Assembly: GCA_041558415.1 (NCBI GenBank)
Contig: JBFFEY010000007.1
Span: 29,926-93,925, forward strand
DNA: 64,000 nt
Direction of reading: 5' to 3'
From: SG8-39 sp041558415
GTDB lineage: Bacteria; Pseudomonadota; Gammaproteobacteria; Burkholderiales; SG8-39
The notes beneath the pieces were generated by a model that was not told the origin of the DNA, searched no databases, and saw only the letters and a list, made by a program, of their open reading frames with translations. Shown in pieces: positions 42,628 to 50,335 of the stretch; position 1 is the stretch's first letter; every line of letters begins with the position of its first letter. The translations under genes were made by a program, and so were the position numbers.

Positions 42628-42822
42628 CCCTCTGTCCGTTTGCCTGAGAAATTGGCGCGCCGCGGATTCGCCCGCCTGCGCGCTTGTACCTTCGGCGAGG
42701 CGCCGCGCCTGCGGCGCCTGCGCCTTCTCTCCAGAGTGTCCTGCCGCGCGGGTCCTTTTGCCTGAGAGTTTGCGGGGCGCTTACTCCTTCGGCGCCGGCC
42801 TGGCCGGTCTCTCCCGCGCGCG
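42628..42822 (-). ncRNA. Tandem glycine riboswitch
   Basis: Two glycine aptamers in series on the minus strand, in front of gcvH. Aptamer I (about 42822-42744) reads GGGAGAGACC, CGCCGAAGGAGTAAGCG and CTCAGGCAAAAGGACC. Aptamer II (about 42736-42628) reads CTGGAGAGAAGG, TCGCCGAAGGTACAAGCG and CTCAGGCAAACGGAC. These are the conserved glycine-aptamer blocks in the right order. Glycine binding normally switches gcv expression on. The stretch 42540-42942 holds no protein gene; apart from this RNA and its promoter it contains only the start region of the divergent MoxR gene. Confidence 0.96.
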
Positions 42823-42838
42823 GCCCATGGACGCAGCC

Positions 42839-42867
42839 AGACTAGTCGCCCGCTCCGGCGCTGTCAA
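42839..42867 (-). promoter_or_regulatory. Sigma70 promoter of the gcv operon
   Basis: Minus-strand TTGACA (42862-42867), 17-base spacer, TAGTCT (42839-42844). A perfect -35 box and optimal spacing, placing transcription start just before aptamer I. Confidence 0.78.
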
Positions 42868-42942
42868 ACGCACCGACGTTTTCTGCGAAAATCGAGGCTT
42901 CCCGCAACAGCTCCACGTCCACCCGGAACCGCGATCCGTCTC

Positions 42943-43854
42943 ATGCCCAAGTCCCCCCCCGATTCCATCGACGCCACCCAGGCCCTGCTCGCGCAAGCCG
43001 ACTACGTCGCCGAGCGCAGCCTCGCCACCGCGCTCTACCTCTCGCTCGCGATGAAGCGCCCGCTCTTCCTCGAAGGCGAGGCCGGCGTCGGCAAGACCGA
43101 GATCGCCAAGGTGGTCGCCAAGGTGCTCGACCGCGAGCTGCTGCGCCTGCAGTGTTACGAAGGCCTCGACATCGCGCAGGCGGCGTATGAGTGGAACTAC
43201 TCGCGCCAGATGATCGAGATCCGCATGGCCGAGGCCGAGGGCGTGAAGTCGCGCGAGGGCCTCTCGCAGGACATCTTTTCCGAGCGCTTCCTGGTGCGCC
43301 GGCCGCTCCTGCGCGCGCTCGAGGGCATCGGCGCGCCGCCGGTGCTGCTGATCGACGAGCTCGACCGTACCGACGAGCCGTTCGAGGCCTATCTGCTCGA
43401 GGTGCTCTCAGACTGGCAGATCACGATTCCGGAACTCGGCACCATCCGCGCCGACGAGCCGCCGATCGTGGTGATCACCTCCAACCGCACGCGCGAGATT
43501 CACGACGCGGTGAAGCGCCGCTGTTTCTATCACTGGGTCGATTACCCGGACGCGGTGCGCGAGCTGGAGATCCTCAGGCGCAAGGCGCCCAAGGCGGCGG
43601 ACAGCCTGTCGAAGGAGGTGGTCGGCTTCGTGCAGCGCCTGCGCGGCATGGATCTGTTCAAGCTGCCCGGCGTGGCCGAAACGATCGACTGGGCGAATTG
43701 CCTGGTGGCGCTCGACCGCGTGGCACTCGACCCGGAAACCGTGAACAACACGCTGGGCGTTCTGCTCAAGTACCAGGACGACATCGAAAAAGTGGCTGGC
43801 GAAGAGGCGGCGCGCCTCGTCAACGAGGCGAAGAGCGCCGCGGCCGCGGCCTGA
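42943..43854 (+). CDS. MoxR-type AAA+ ATPase (CoxD-like)
   Basis: A 303-residue MoxR ATPase: Walker A LEGEAGVGKTEIAK, Walker B VLLIDELDRTDEPFEAYLLE, sensor ITSNRTREIHDAVKRRCFYHWV. In cox clusters such an ATPase (CoxD) works with a VWA protein (CoxE) to mature the molybdenum enzyme, in Oligotropha by helping build the Cu-S-Mo site. A VWA gene and a CoxG-like gene follow on the same strand, so this role is likely here. ATG 42943, divergent from the gcv operon. Confidence 0.88.
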   Translation: MPKSPPDSIDATQALLAQADYVAERSLATALYLSLAMKRPLFLEGEAGVGKTEIAKVVAKVLDRELLRLQCYEGLDIAQAAYEWNYSRQMIEIRMAEAEGVKSREGLSQDIFSERFLVRRPLLRALEGIGAPPVLLIDELDRTDEPFEAYLLEVLSDWQITIPELGTIRADEPPIVVITSNRTREIHDAVKRRCFYHWVDYPDAVRELEILRRKAPKAADSLSKEVVGFVQRLRGMDLFKLPGVAETIDWANCLVALDRVALDPETVNNTLGVLLKYQDDIEKVAGEEAARLVNEAKSAAAAA

Positions 43855-43861
43855 GGCGCGC

Positions 43862-45148
43862 GTGGAGACGCCGGCCTTCCTGCGGCGGCTGTTCGGTCGC
43901 GACGAACGCGGCAGCGCGAGTGTCGCGCTGACGCTGTGCCGCGCACTGCTCTCGGAGCGCGGCGAGGCCTCGGGCGCGACGCTGGCGCGCGAGGCGGTGC
44001 GCGCCATCGAGGCGCTCGACGACGCGCAGCGCGCGCGCTTCTTCGACGCGCTGGCAAGCGAGTTCTCGCCCTCCCCGACGGCGGTGGCGCGCGCGGCGCA
44101 GGCCTACCAAGCCGAGCCCGGACCGCGCACGCTGGCGCGGCTGCAGCGCATCGTCGAGCCGGTGCGCCAGGAACTGTTCCGTCGCCTCAACATGGCGCCG
44201 GGCGGCACCGCGGCGCTGGTCGCAATGCGCACGCGGCTGCTCGAAAACCTCGGTGCGCATCCGCAGTGGCGCGCGGTCGACGACGACCTGCTGCACCTGT
44301 TCCGCAGCTGGTTCAACCGCGGCTTCCTGCGGCTCGAGCGCATCGACTGGCGCACGCCGGCGAACGTCCTCGAGAAGCTGATCGAGTACGAGGCGGTGCA
44401 TGCGCTCCGCGGCTGGGACGACCTGCGGCGGCGCCTGCAGGCCGACCGGCGCTGCTTCGCCTTCTTCCACCCCGCGCTGCCGGAGGAACCGCTGATCTTC
44501 ATCGAGGTCGCGCTGACCCGCGCGCTGCCGGCGGACATCGAGCCGCTGCTCGCGCTCGCGGCACCGGTGGAGAACCCGGAGCTCGCCACGCACGCGATCT
44601 TCTATTCGATCACCAACTGCCAGGACGGGCTGCGCGGCATCTCGTTCGGCTATTTCCTCATCAAGCAGGTCGCCGAGGACCTGCGCGCGCAGCTGCCCAA
44701 GTTGAAGACCTTCGCCACGCTGTCCCCCGTGCCCGGCTTCGCCGCCTGGCTGAGCGGGCTGCGCAAGCGCGGCGCGCTCGAGCTGCCCGAGCTCGTTGCG
44801 CCCGACTGGCCACAGCGCGGCGATGAGGAGGCGCTGACCAAGCCGCTGTCGCAGGCCTGCGCCTACTACCTGCTGCACGCGCGTCGCGGCGAGGAACCGC
44901 TCGACCCGGTGGCGCGCTTTCACCTTGGCAACGGCGCCATACTCGAGCGCGTCAACGTGCTCGCCGACCGCTCGAAGGCGGGCCTGGGTCGCAGCGCGGG
45001 CATGATGGTGAATTACGTCTACCGTCTGGAAGACGTGGAGAAGAACCACGAAGCCTACGTCAAGGCGCATCGCGTGATCGCCTCGCGCGCCGTGGAGAAG
45101 CTGGCGCGCGAATGCCCCCTGGCGCCGAGCGAGGCGGGCGCCCGCTGA
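43862..45148 (+). CDS. Malonyl-CoA decarboxylase
   Basis: A 428-residue MCD-family enzyme, which converts malonyl-CoA to acetyl-CoA and CO2. The N-terminal helical domain is followed by the acyltransferase-like catalytic domain with CFAFFHPALPEEPLIFIEVA, ENPELATHAIFYSITNCQDG, LRGISFGYFLIKQV, FATLSPVPGFAAWL and a final ARFHLGNGAILERVN with the catalytic-type His. GTG start at 43862, seven bases after the MoxR stop; its own stop overlaps the VWA start (TGATG at 45146-45150). It therefore lies within the coxD/E/G-type transcript, an unusual partner. Confidence 0.92.
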   Translation: METPAFLRRLFGRDERGSASVALTLCRALLSERGEASGATLAREAVRAIEALDDAQRARFFDALASEFSPSPTAVARAAQAYQAEPGPRTLARLQRIVEPVRQELFRRLNMAPGGTAALVAMRTRLLENLGAHPQWRAVDDDLLHLFRSWFNRGFLRLERIDWRTPANVLEKLIEYEAVHALRGWDDLRRRLQADRRCFAFFHPALPEEPLIFIEVALTRALPADIEPLLALAAPVENPELATHAIFYSITNCQDGLRGISFGYFLIKQVAEDLRAQLPKLKTFATLSPVPGFAAWLSGLRKRGALELPELVAPDWPQRGDEEALTKPLSQACAYYLLHARRGEEPLDPVARFHLGNGAILERVNVLADRSKAGLGRSAGMMVNYVYRLEDVEKNHEAYVKAHRVIASRAVEKLARECPLAPSEAGAR

Positions 45149-46362
45149 TGTTCCCGGCGCTCGATCCCGCCGGCCCGGGCGGCCGGCTCGCCGAAAACGT
45201 CATGCACTTCGCGCGGCTGCTGCGCGCAGCCGGCATGCGCGTGGGACCGGACCGCGTAATCGACTGCGTGCGCGCGCTCGAGATCGCCGGCAGCGAGCGG
45301 CGCGAGGACTGGTACTGGACAATGTCCGCGGTGCTGCTGTCGCGCGAGGAGCAGCGCCCGATCTTCGATCAGGCCTTCCGCCTGTTCTGGCGCGATCCCA
45401 AGCTGGTCGAGAAGATGATGCAGCTGCTGCTGCCCAAGGTCTACGGCCGCAGCGCCAAGCCCGAGGACCAGCAGAGCCAGCGCCTGACCGACGCCCTGTT
45501 CAATCAGAAGCAGCAGGAGGCGCGCAGCCAAGAGGAGCAGAAAATCGAGCTCGATGCGCGCCTCACGTTCTCGACGCGCGAGGTGCTGCAGCGCATGGAC
45601 TTCGACACCATGTCGGCGGCCGAGCTCGCCGAGGCGAAGAAGGCCATCGCCGAGCTGCGCCTGCCGCTGCCGATGATCCGCACCCGCCGCTACGCGGCGC
45701 ATCCGCGCGGCCGGCGCATCGACCTGCGTGCGACGCTGCGCGCCACGCTGCGCGGGGGCGGCGATGTCATTCCGCTGGTACGTGCCGCGCCGCGCGAGCT
45801 GCACCCCCCGCTCGTCGTGCTGTGCGACATCTCCGGCTCGATGAACCCCTACGCGCGGATGTTCCTGCACTTCTTGCATGCCATCACCAACGATCGCGAC
45901 CGCGTCAGCGTGTTCGTGTTCGGCACCCGCCTCACCAACATCACGCGCCAGCTGCGCCATCGCGACGTCGACGTCGCCATGGCGCGCGTGGCCGACGCGA
46001 TCAAGGACTGGTCCGGCGGCACGCGCATCGGCGCCTGCCTGCGCGAGTTCAACTGGCGTTGGTCGCGTCGCGTGCTGGGGCAGAACGCCTGCGTGCTGCT
46101 GGTCTCGGACGGCCTCGATCGCGAGGCCGGCGAGGGCCTGGGAGAGGAAGTGGATCGCCTGGCGAAATCCTGCCGCTACCTGGTGTGGCTCAATCCGCTG
46201 CTGCGCTACGAGAAGTTCGAGGCCCGCCCGGCCGGCGTGCGCGCCATCCTGCCGCACGTCGACCTGTTTCTCCCGGTGCATAATCTGAAGAGCCTGATCG
46301 AGCTGGCCCACACCCTGTCGGGCCCGATGCTGAGAAAGCAGGAGCAACGCGCATGGAAATGA
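45148..46362 (+). CDS. VWA-domain protein (CoxE-like)
   Basis: A 404-residue protein: an N-terminal helical part (ENVMHFARLLRAAGMRVGPD), a middle segment rich in Q/E (about 105-150) and a C-terminal von Willebrand A domain with the MIDAS motif CDISGSMNPY and a later SDGLDREAGEGL. It belongs to the CoxE family that partners CoxD-type MoxR ATPases in maturing molybdenum hydroxylases. ATG 45148 overlaps the malonyl-CoA decarboxylase stop; the 3' end overlaps the next gene by ten bases. Earlier in-frame ATG at 45112 would lie inside the preceding gene. Confidence 0.9.
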   Translation: MFPALDPAGPGGRLAENVMHFARLLRAAGMRVGPDRVIDCVRALEIAGSERREDWYWTMSAVLLSREEQRPIFDQAFRLFWRDPKLVEKMMQLLLPKVYGRSAKPEDQQSQRLTDALFNQKQQEARSQEEQKIELDARLTFSTREVLQRMDFDTMSAAELAEAKKAIAELRLPLPMIRTRRYAAHPRGRRIDLRATLRATLRGGGDVIPLVRAAPRELHPPLVVLCDISGSMNPYARMFLHFLHAITNDRDRVSVFVFGTRLTNITRQLRHRDVDVAMARVADAIKDWSGGTRIGACLREFNWRWSRRVLGQNACVLLVSDGLDREAGEGLGEEVDRLAKSCRYLVWLNPLLRYEKFEARPAGVRAILPHVDLFLPVHNLKSLIELAHTLSGPMLRKQEQRAWK

Positions 46363-46973
46363 ACGGCGAGCAGCGCATTCCCGCCACCCAGCAGCAGACC
46401 TGGGAGGCGCTGAACGACCCCGAGGTGCTCAAGGCCTGCGTGCCGGGCTGCGAGTCGATCGAAAAGCTGTCGGACACCGAATTCCAGGTGCTGATGATGG
46501 CGCGCGTCGGCCCGGTGAGCGCCAAGTTCAAGGGCAAGCTGACGCTCTCGGATCTCGAGCCGCCGAAGGCCTACGCGATCGCCTTCGAGGGCCAGGGCGG
46601 TGTGGCCGGCTTCGGCAAGGGCGGCGCCAAGGTGCGCCTCGAAGCCGAGGGCGACGAGACCGTGCTGCGCTACGACGTCAAGGCGAGCGTCGGCGGCAAG
46701 CTCGCCCAGATCGGCTCGCGCCTGGTCGATGCCGCGGCAAAGAAGATCGCGAACGAGTTTTTCACCGCGTTCAACGCGCACATGGCCGCACAGGGCGGCG
46801 GCGCGCAGGGGCACGGCGGCGGCGGCGAAACGCACGCGGCGGGTGAAGCACACCACCCCGAACCCGTGCCGCGCGACCGGGACCTGCCGAGCATCAGCGA
46901 CTCGAGCGCCGCGTTCTTCGCGGCCGGCGCCCTCGTCGTGTTCGCCGTCACGATGGCGACGCTGTTCGGCTGA
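46353..46973 (+). CDS. coxG: CoxG-like SRPBCC protein with membrane anchor
   Basis: A 206-residue protein with an SRPBCC/CoxG domain (IPATQQQTWEALNDPEVLKACVPGCES, KFKGKLTLSDLEPP, LRYDVKASVGGKLAQIGSRL), a glycine/histidine-rich linker (GGGAQGHGGGGETHAAGEAHH) given here in sections, and one C-terminal membrane helix (FFAAGALVVFAVTMATLF). CoxG recruits the CO dehydrogenase to the membrane in carboxydotrophs. The ATG precedes the upstream stop by ten bases and its stop overlaps the next ATG, so it is strongly coupled. Confidence 0.92.
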   Translation: MEMNGEQRIPATQQQTWEALNDPEVLKACVPGCESIEKLSDTEFQVLMMARVGPVSAKFKGKLTLSDLEPPKAYAIAFEGQGGVAGFGKGGAKVRLEAEGDETVLRYDVKASVGGKLAQIGSRLVDAAAKKIANEFFTAFNAHMAAQGGGAQGHGGGGETHAAGEAHHPEPVPRDRDLPSISDSSAAFFAAGALVVFAVTMATLFG

Positions 46974-47683
46974 TGGCCGAGCTGCTGTACCGCGACGACC
47001 CTTACCTGAAGCACTGCGAAGCGACGATCGTCTCGGCGCAGGACGGCGCGCTCGAGCTCGACCGTACGGTGTTCTATCCCATGGGCGGCGGCCAGCCGGG
47101 CGACCGCGGTCAGCTGCGGCTCGCCGACGGCCGTGTCGTGCAGATCGTCGACACGCGGCGTGGCGATGCCCCCGACCAGGTGCTGCACCTGCTGGCGCCG
47201 GGCGAGGCGCCGCCGGCGCCGGGCACGCCGCTGCGCGCCGAGCTCGACTGGACGCGGCGCCATCGCCACATGCGTTTTCACACCGCGCTGCATCTGCTGT
47301 GCGCCGTGGTACGCGCGCCGGTGACCGGCGGCCGCATCGCCGAGGACAAGGCGCACCTCGACTTCGACGTCGACATGGAGAAGCTCGTCAAGGCCGAGAT
47401 CGAGGCCGGCCTGAACGCGCTCGTGCAGGCGGGGCATCGCACGCGCTCGCGGTGGGTGAGCGACGCCGAGCTGGACGCACGACCCGAGCTCGTCAAGACC
47501 ATGTCGGTGGCGCCGCCGCGCGGCGAAGGGCGCGTACGGCTGCTCGAGATTCCCGGCGTCGACCTGCAGGCCTGCGGCGGCACGCACGTCGCCGATACGC
47601 GAGAGATCGGCGCCCTGGCCGTCGCCCGCATCCGCTCCGAGGGTCGACGCAACCGCCGCGTCACCCTCGCCTTTGGGGAATAA
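46973..47683 (+). CDS. AlaX-type alanyl-tRNA editing protein
   Basis: A 236-residue free-standing editing domain that hydrolyses Ser- or Gly-tRNA(Ala). The zinc site is seen as HTALH (H103/H107 in HMRFHTALHLL) and CGGTH in DLQACGGTHVADT; FYPMGGGQPGDRG is the N-terminal family motif. The stop of coxG and this start form TGATG (46971-46975), so it is the last gene of the moxR-mcd-coxE-coxG transcript. A possible terminator follows at 47721-47756. Position in a cox operon is probably incidental. Confidence 0.92.
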   Translation: MAELLYRDDPYLKHCEATIVSAQDGALELDRTVFYPMGGGQPGDRGQLRLADGRVVQIVDTRRGDAPDQVLHLLAPGEAPPAPGTPLRAELDWTRRHRHMRFHTALHLLCAVVRAPVTGGRIAEDKAHLDFDVDMEKLVKAEIEAGLNALVQAGHRTRSRWVSDAELDARPELVKTMSVAPPRGEGRVRLLEIPGVDLQACGGTHVADTREIGALAVARIRSEGRRNRRVTLAFGE

Positions 47684-47720
47684 GTCACAGCCGGGCATGC
47701 CGACCGTCGGGCGGCGCGCG

Positions 47721-47756
47721 CCGCTTGTCCCGCGGTCCCGCCAAGCGGTCGTTTTT
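47721..47756 (+). terminator. Possible terminator after alaX-type gene
   Basis: Seven-pair stem CCGCTTG / CAAGCGG with a 14-base loop followed by TCG and TTTTT. Moderate strength. Confidence 0.42.
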
Positions 47757-47834
47757 CCTCCCTGACCTTCTTTGACGCCCTCTAGCATGGGGTATCCTGT
47801 CAACAAGAGCGTTCATGCGATGGGGGCCTTACCA

Positions 47835-48452
47835 ATGGCGGAGGCCGTGATGCAGCAGGAAATTCGGGCCGAGCGTCAACTCGCCGTAATTCTGTTCGCG
47901 CAGCTGCGCAACTTCGAGCAGATTGCCGACATGCTCGAACCCGACGTCGTCATGAGCTTGGTGAACGAGTATCTGGCGCTGCTCGGCGAGACCGCGGCAC
48001 AGGCGAGCGGCGAGACGCTCGGCGTGAAGAACGACACGGTGCTGATCGCGTTTCGTGGTGCGCCGGCCATGCAGACTGCGCAGAGGGCGGCACAGACCGC
48101 GCTCTCGCTGCAGGTCGCGCTCACCGGCCTCGCTGAGCGCTGGAAGAACGATTACGGCGTACAGACCGCCACCGCGATGGGCCTGCACCTGGGCGAGGCG
48201 GTGTTCGGCGAAAGCGGCGCCGGGGGTGGCACGCGCCTGCTCGGCGCCTTCGGCGACACGGTGAGCATCGCCGAACGGCTCGCACGGCGCTCACGCGCCG
48301 GCGAATTCGTGCTGTCGGATGCGGTGATGGCCGCGCTGTCGGTCTCGAATCTGCCGCTCAACGCGACACCGCTGCCGGCCATCGAGATGCCACGCCGCCA
48401 GCCGGTGCGCATCTTCGGCGTGCTGCTCGATAACCGCCTCGACTTTACGTAA
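47835..48452 (+). CDS. Class III nucleotidyl cyclase-like domain, probably inactive
   Basis: About 205 residues forming only a cyclase homology domain. LAVILFAQLRNF aligns with the VLFADIxGFT motif; the first metal-binding Asp is Gln23. The second Asp is kept (D67 in KNDTVLIAF). FGDTVSIAERL aligns with GDTVNxAxRL, with Ser144 replacing the transition-state Asn. So cAMP/cGMP synthesis is doubtful and a sensor or regulatory role more likely. In-frame ATGs at 47787 and 47820 are alternative starts; 47835 was preferred because GGGGG lies seven bases before it and the upstream codons look non-coding. Convergent with pmbA. Confidence 0.72.
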   Translation: MAEAVMQQEIRAERQLAVILFAQLRNFEQIADMLEPDVVMSLVNEYLALLGETAAQASGETLGVKNDTVLIAFRGAPAMQTAQRAAQTALSLQVALTGLAERWKNDYGVQTATAMGLHLGEAVFGESGAGGGTRLLGAFGDTVSIAERLARRSRAGEFVLSDAVMAALSVSNLPLNATPLPAIEMPRRQPVRIFGVLLDNRLDFT

Positions 48453-48461
48453 GAGGCGAGC

Positions 48462-49829
48462 TCAAGCGCCGGCGATCGTCATCCGGTCGACGAGGATCGA
48501 GCCCGAGCGCCGCGTGCCGCGCACCACGGTGTCGCCGCCCACCGCAACGATGCCGCGGAACATGTCGCGCAGGTTGCCGGCGATGGTGATCTCCTCGACC
48601 GGATAGCGGATCCGGCCGCCCTCGACCCAGTAGCCCGCCGCCCCGCGCGAGTAGTCGCCGGTCACCAGGTTGACGCCGTGACCGAGCAGTTCGGTCACCA
48701 GCAGACCGCGGTCGAGCGCCGCCAGCATGTCGACGAAATCAGGGGCAGGCGAGGTCTCGCCCATGCGGATCTCGAGATTGTGGTTGCCACCCGCGCTGCC
48801 GGTGCTGCTCAGGCCGAGCTTGCGCGCCGAATAGCAGCCGAGGAAATAGCCCTGCAGAACGCCGTCGCGCACCACTTCGCGGGTGCGCGTCGCGACGCCT
48901 TCGTCGTCGAACGGCGTGCTGGCGAGCCCCTGCGGCTCGTGCGGCCGCTCCTCGATGGTGACGCCAGGCGCGAAGATGCGCTGGCCCAGGCTGTCGACGA
49001 GGAAAGAGGCCTTGCGGTAAAGGCTGCCGCCGCTCGCCGCCGAGACAAAGCCGCCGAGCAGCTGTGTGGCGACCGGCGCCTCGAACAGCACCGGCGCCTG
49101 GCAGGTCGCGATCTTGCGCGCGCCGAGCCGCGCCAGCGCGCGTTCGCCGGCGTAGCGGCCCAGCGCTTCGGCGTCGGCCAACCGCTCGGGCACGCGATTC
49201 GTGCTCATCCAGTCGTCGCGCTGCATCAGGCCGCGGTGCTCGGCGATGACCGAGCACCACAGGGTGTGACGCGAGCTGGGAAAGCCGGCGGCAAAGCCCA
49301 GGCTGTTGGCGAACAGGAACTGCGCGTCGTGCGTCGAGACCGTGGCGCCCTCGGATTTCCTCAGCTTGCGCGACAGCGCCAACGCCGCCTGCTCGCAGCG
49401 CCGCGCGATCTCGATCGCCTGTGCCGCGTCCAGCCGCCAGGGATGGTGCAGATCGAGGTCCGGAAAAGCACGCGCCAGCAGCTCGGGTTCCGGCAGTCCG
49501 GCGCAATCGTCTTCTGCGGTGCGCTGCGCGATCGCCACGGCAGCCTCCACGGTGCGCGCGATCGCGGCCGGCGAGAAATCGGACGTGCTCGCATGGCCGC
49601 GCCGCACCCGCGGCTGCTCGCCGAAATACACGCTCACGCCGAGCCCCTTGTCCCGCGTGTGCTCGATCGTGTCGACCTCGCCCATGCGCACGGTCACCGA
49701 CAGTCCGTGCGCTTCCGAGATGTCGCATTCGCAGCCCGATGCGCCGAGCCGTTTCGCCTGCGCGAGCACGTCCATGGCGCGGCTGCGCAGCTGTTCCTGC
49801 GTGTAGCTGAACTGCGGAGCTTTCGACAT
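48462..49829 (-). CDS. pmbA: Metalloprotease PmbA/TldE
   Basis: A 455-residue TldD/PmbA-family protein. GLSVTVRMGEVDTIEHTRDKGLGVSVYFG and FDDEGVATRTREVVRDGVLQGYFLGCYSARKLGL (seen in parts) are typical, with STGSAGGNHNLEI and GVNLVTGDYSRGAAGYWVEG near the end. PmbA is the TldE partner of TldD, in which TldD carries the metal; together they process microcin precursors and unfolded peptides. ATG 49829 is divergent from darP; the arrangement pmbA/darP is common in betaproteobacteria. No tldD is in the window. Confidence 0.95.
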   Translation of the reverse strand: MSKAPQFSYTQEQLRSRAMDVLAQAKRLGASGCECDISEAHGLSVTVRMGEVDTIEHTRDKGLGVSVYFGEQPRVRRGHASTSDFSPAAIARTVEAAVAIAQRTAEDDCAGLPEPELLARAFPDLDLHHPWRLDAAQAIEIARRCEQAALALSRKLRKSEGATVSTHDAQFLFANSLGFAAGFPSSRHTLWCSVIAEHRGLMQRDDWMSTNRVPERLADAEALGRYAGERALARLGARKIATCQAPVLFEAPVATQLLGGFVSAASGGSLYRKASFLVDSLGQRIFAPGVTIEERPHEPQGLASTPFDDEGVATRTREVVRDGVLQGYFLGCYSARKLGLSSTGSAGGNHNLEIRMGETSPAPDFVDMLAALDRGLLVTELLGHGVNLVTGDYSRGAAGYWVEGGRIRYPVEEITIAGNLRDMFRGIVAVGGDTVVRGTRRSGSILVDRMTIAGA

Positions 49830-49851
49830 GGCGCGCTATGATAACAGCGCG

Positions 49852-50334
49852 ATGCAGGACGAAATCGTCAGCAAGACGCAGCAGAAGCGGGCGATGCACG
49901 AACTGCAGACGCTCGGCGTCGCGCTGGTCGAACTTTCCGACGCGCAGCTCGCATCGCTGAAGCTGCCCGAAGCGCTCGCCACCGCGGTCACCGCAGCGCG
50001 CGGCATGAAGCAGCACGGCGCCAGGCGGCGCCAGCTGCAGCTGATCGGCAAGCTGATGCGCGGCGTCGATCCGGAGCCGATCCGCGAGCAGCTCGCGGCG
50101 CTGCGCGGACAGTCGGCGCAGGCGGCCGCGCATCAGCGCCGCCTCGAAGACTGGCGCACACGGCTGCTGGAGGACGACGACGCGCTGACCGCATTCGCGC
50201 AGGAACACCCCGGCGCCGACCTTCAGGCACTGCGCACGGCGATCCGCAACGCGCGCAAGGAGCAGGCGGGCGCGAAACCGCCGCGCGCCTTCCGCGAGCT
50301 GTTTCGCCTGCTGCGCGCGGCGACCTCGGCCTAG
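49852..50334 (+). CDS. darP: Ribosome-associated protein DarP (YjgA/DUF615)
   Basis: A 160-residue DUF615 protein, a 50S-subunit assembly factor. KTQQKRAMHELQTLGVALVEL at the start and ARRRQLQLIGKLMRGVD in the middle are the core signature. An ATG at 49828 is in frame but lies on top of the pmbA start codon, and TATGAT at 49837-49842 looks like a -10 box, so ATG 49852 is preferred. High arginine/glutamine content and helical character fit the family. The gene is divergent from pmbA and convergent with an MFS gene, one base between the stops. Confidence 0.92.
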   Translation: MQDEIVSKTQQKRAMHELQTLGVALVELSDAQLASLKLPEALATAVTAARGMKQHGARRRQLQLIGKLMRGVDPEPIREQLAALRGQSAQAAAHQRRLEDWRTRLLEDDDALTAFAQEHPGADLQALRTAIRNARKEQAGAKPPRAFRELFRLLRAATSA

Positions 50335-50335
50335 A

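Noticed and set aside
47772..47798. Promoter TTGACG-15-TATCCT before the cyclase gene
   Set aside because: The 15-base spacing is too short for a confident sigma70 call, although it agrees with the chosen start.
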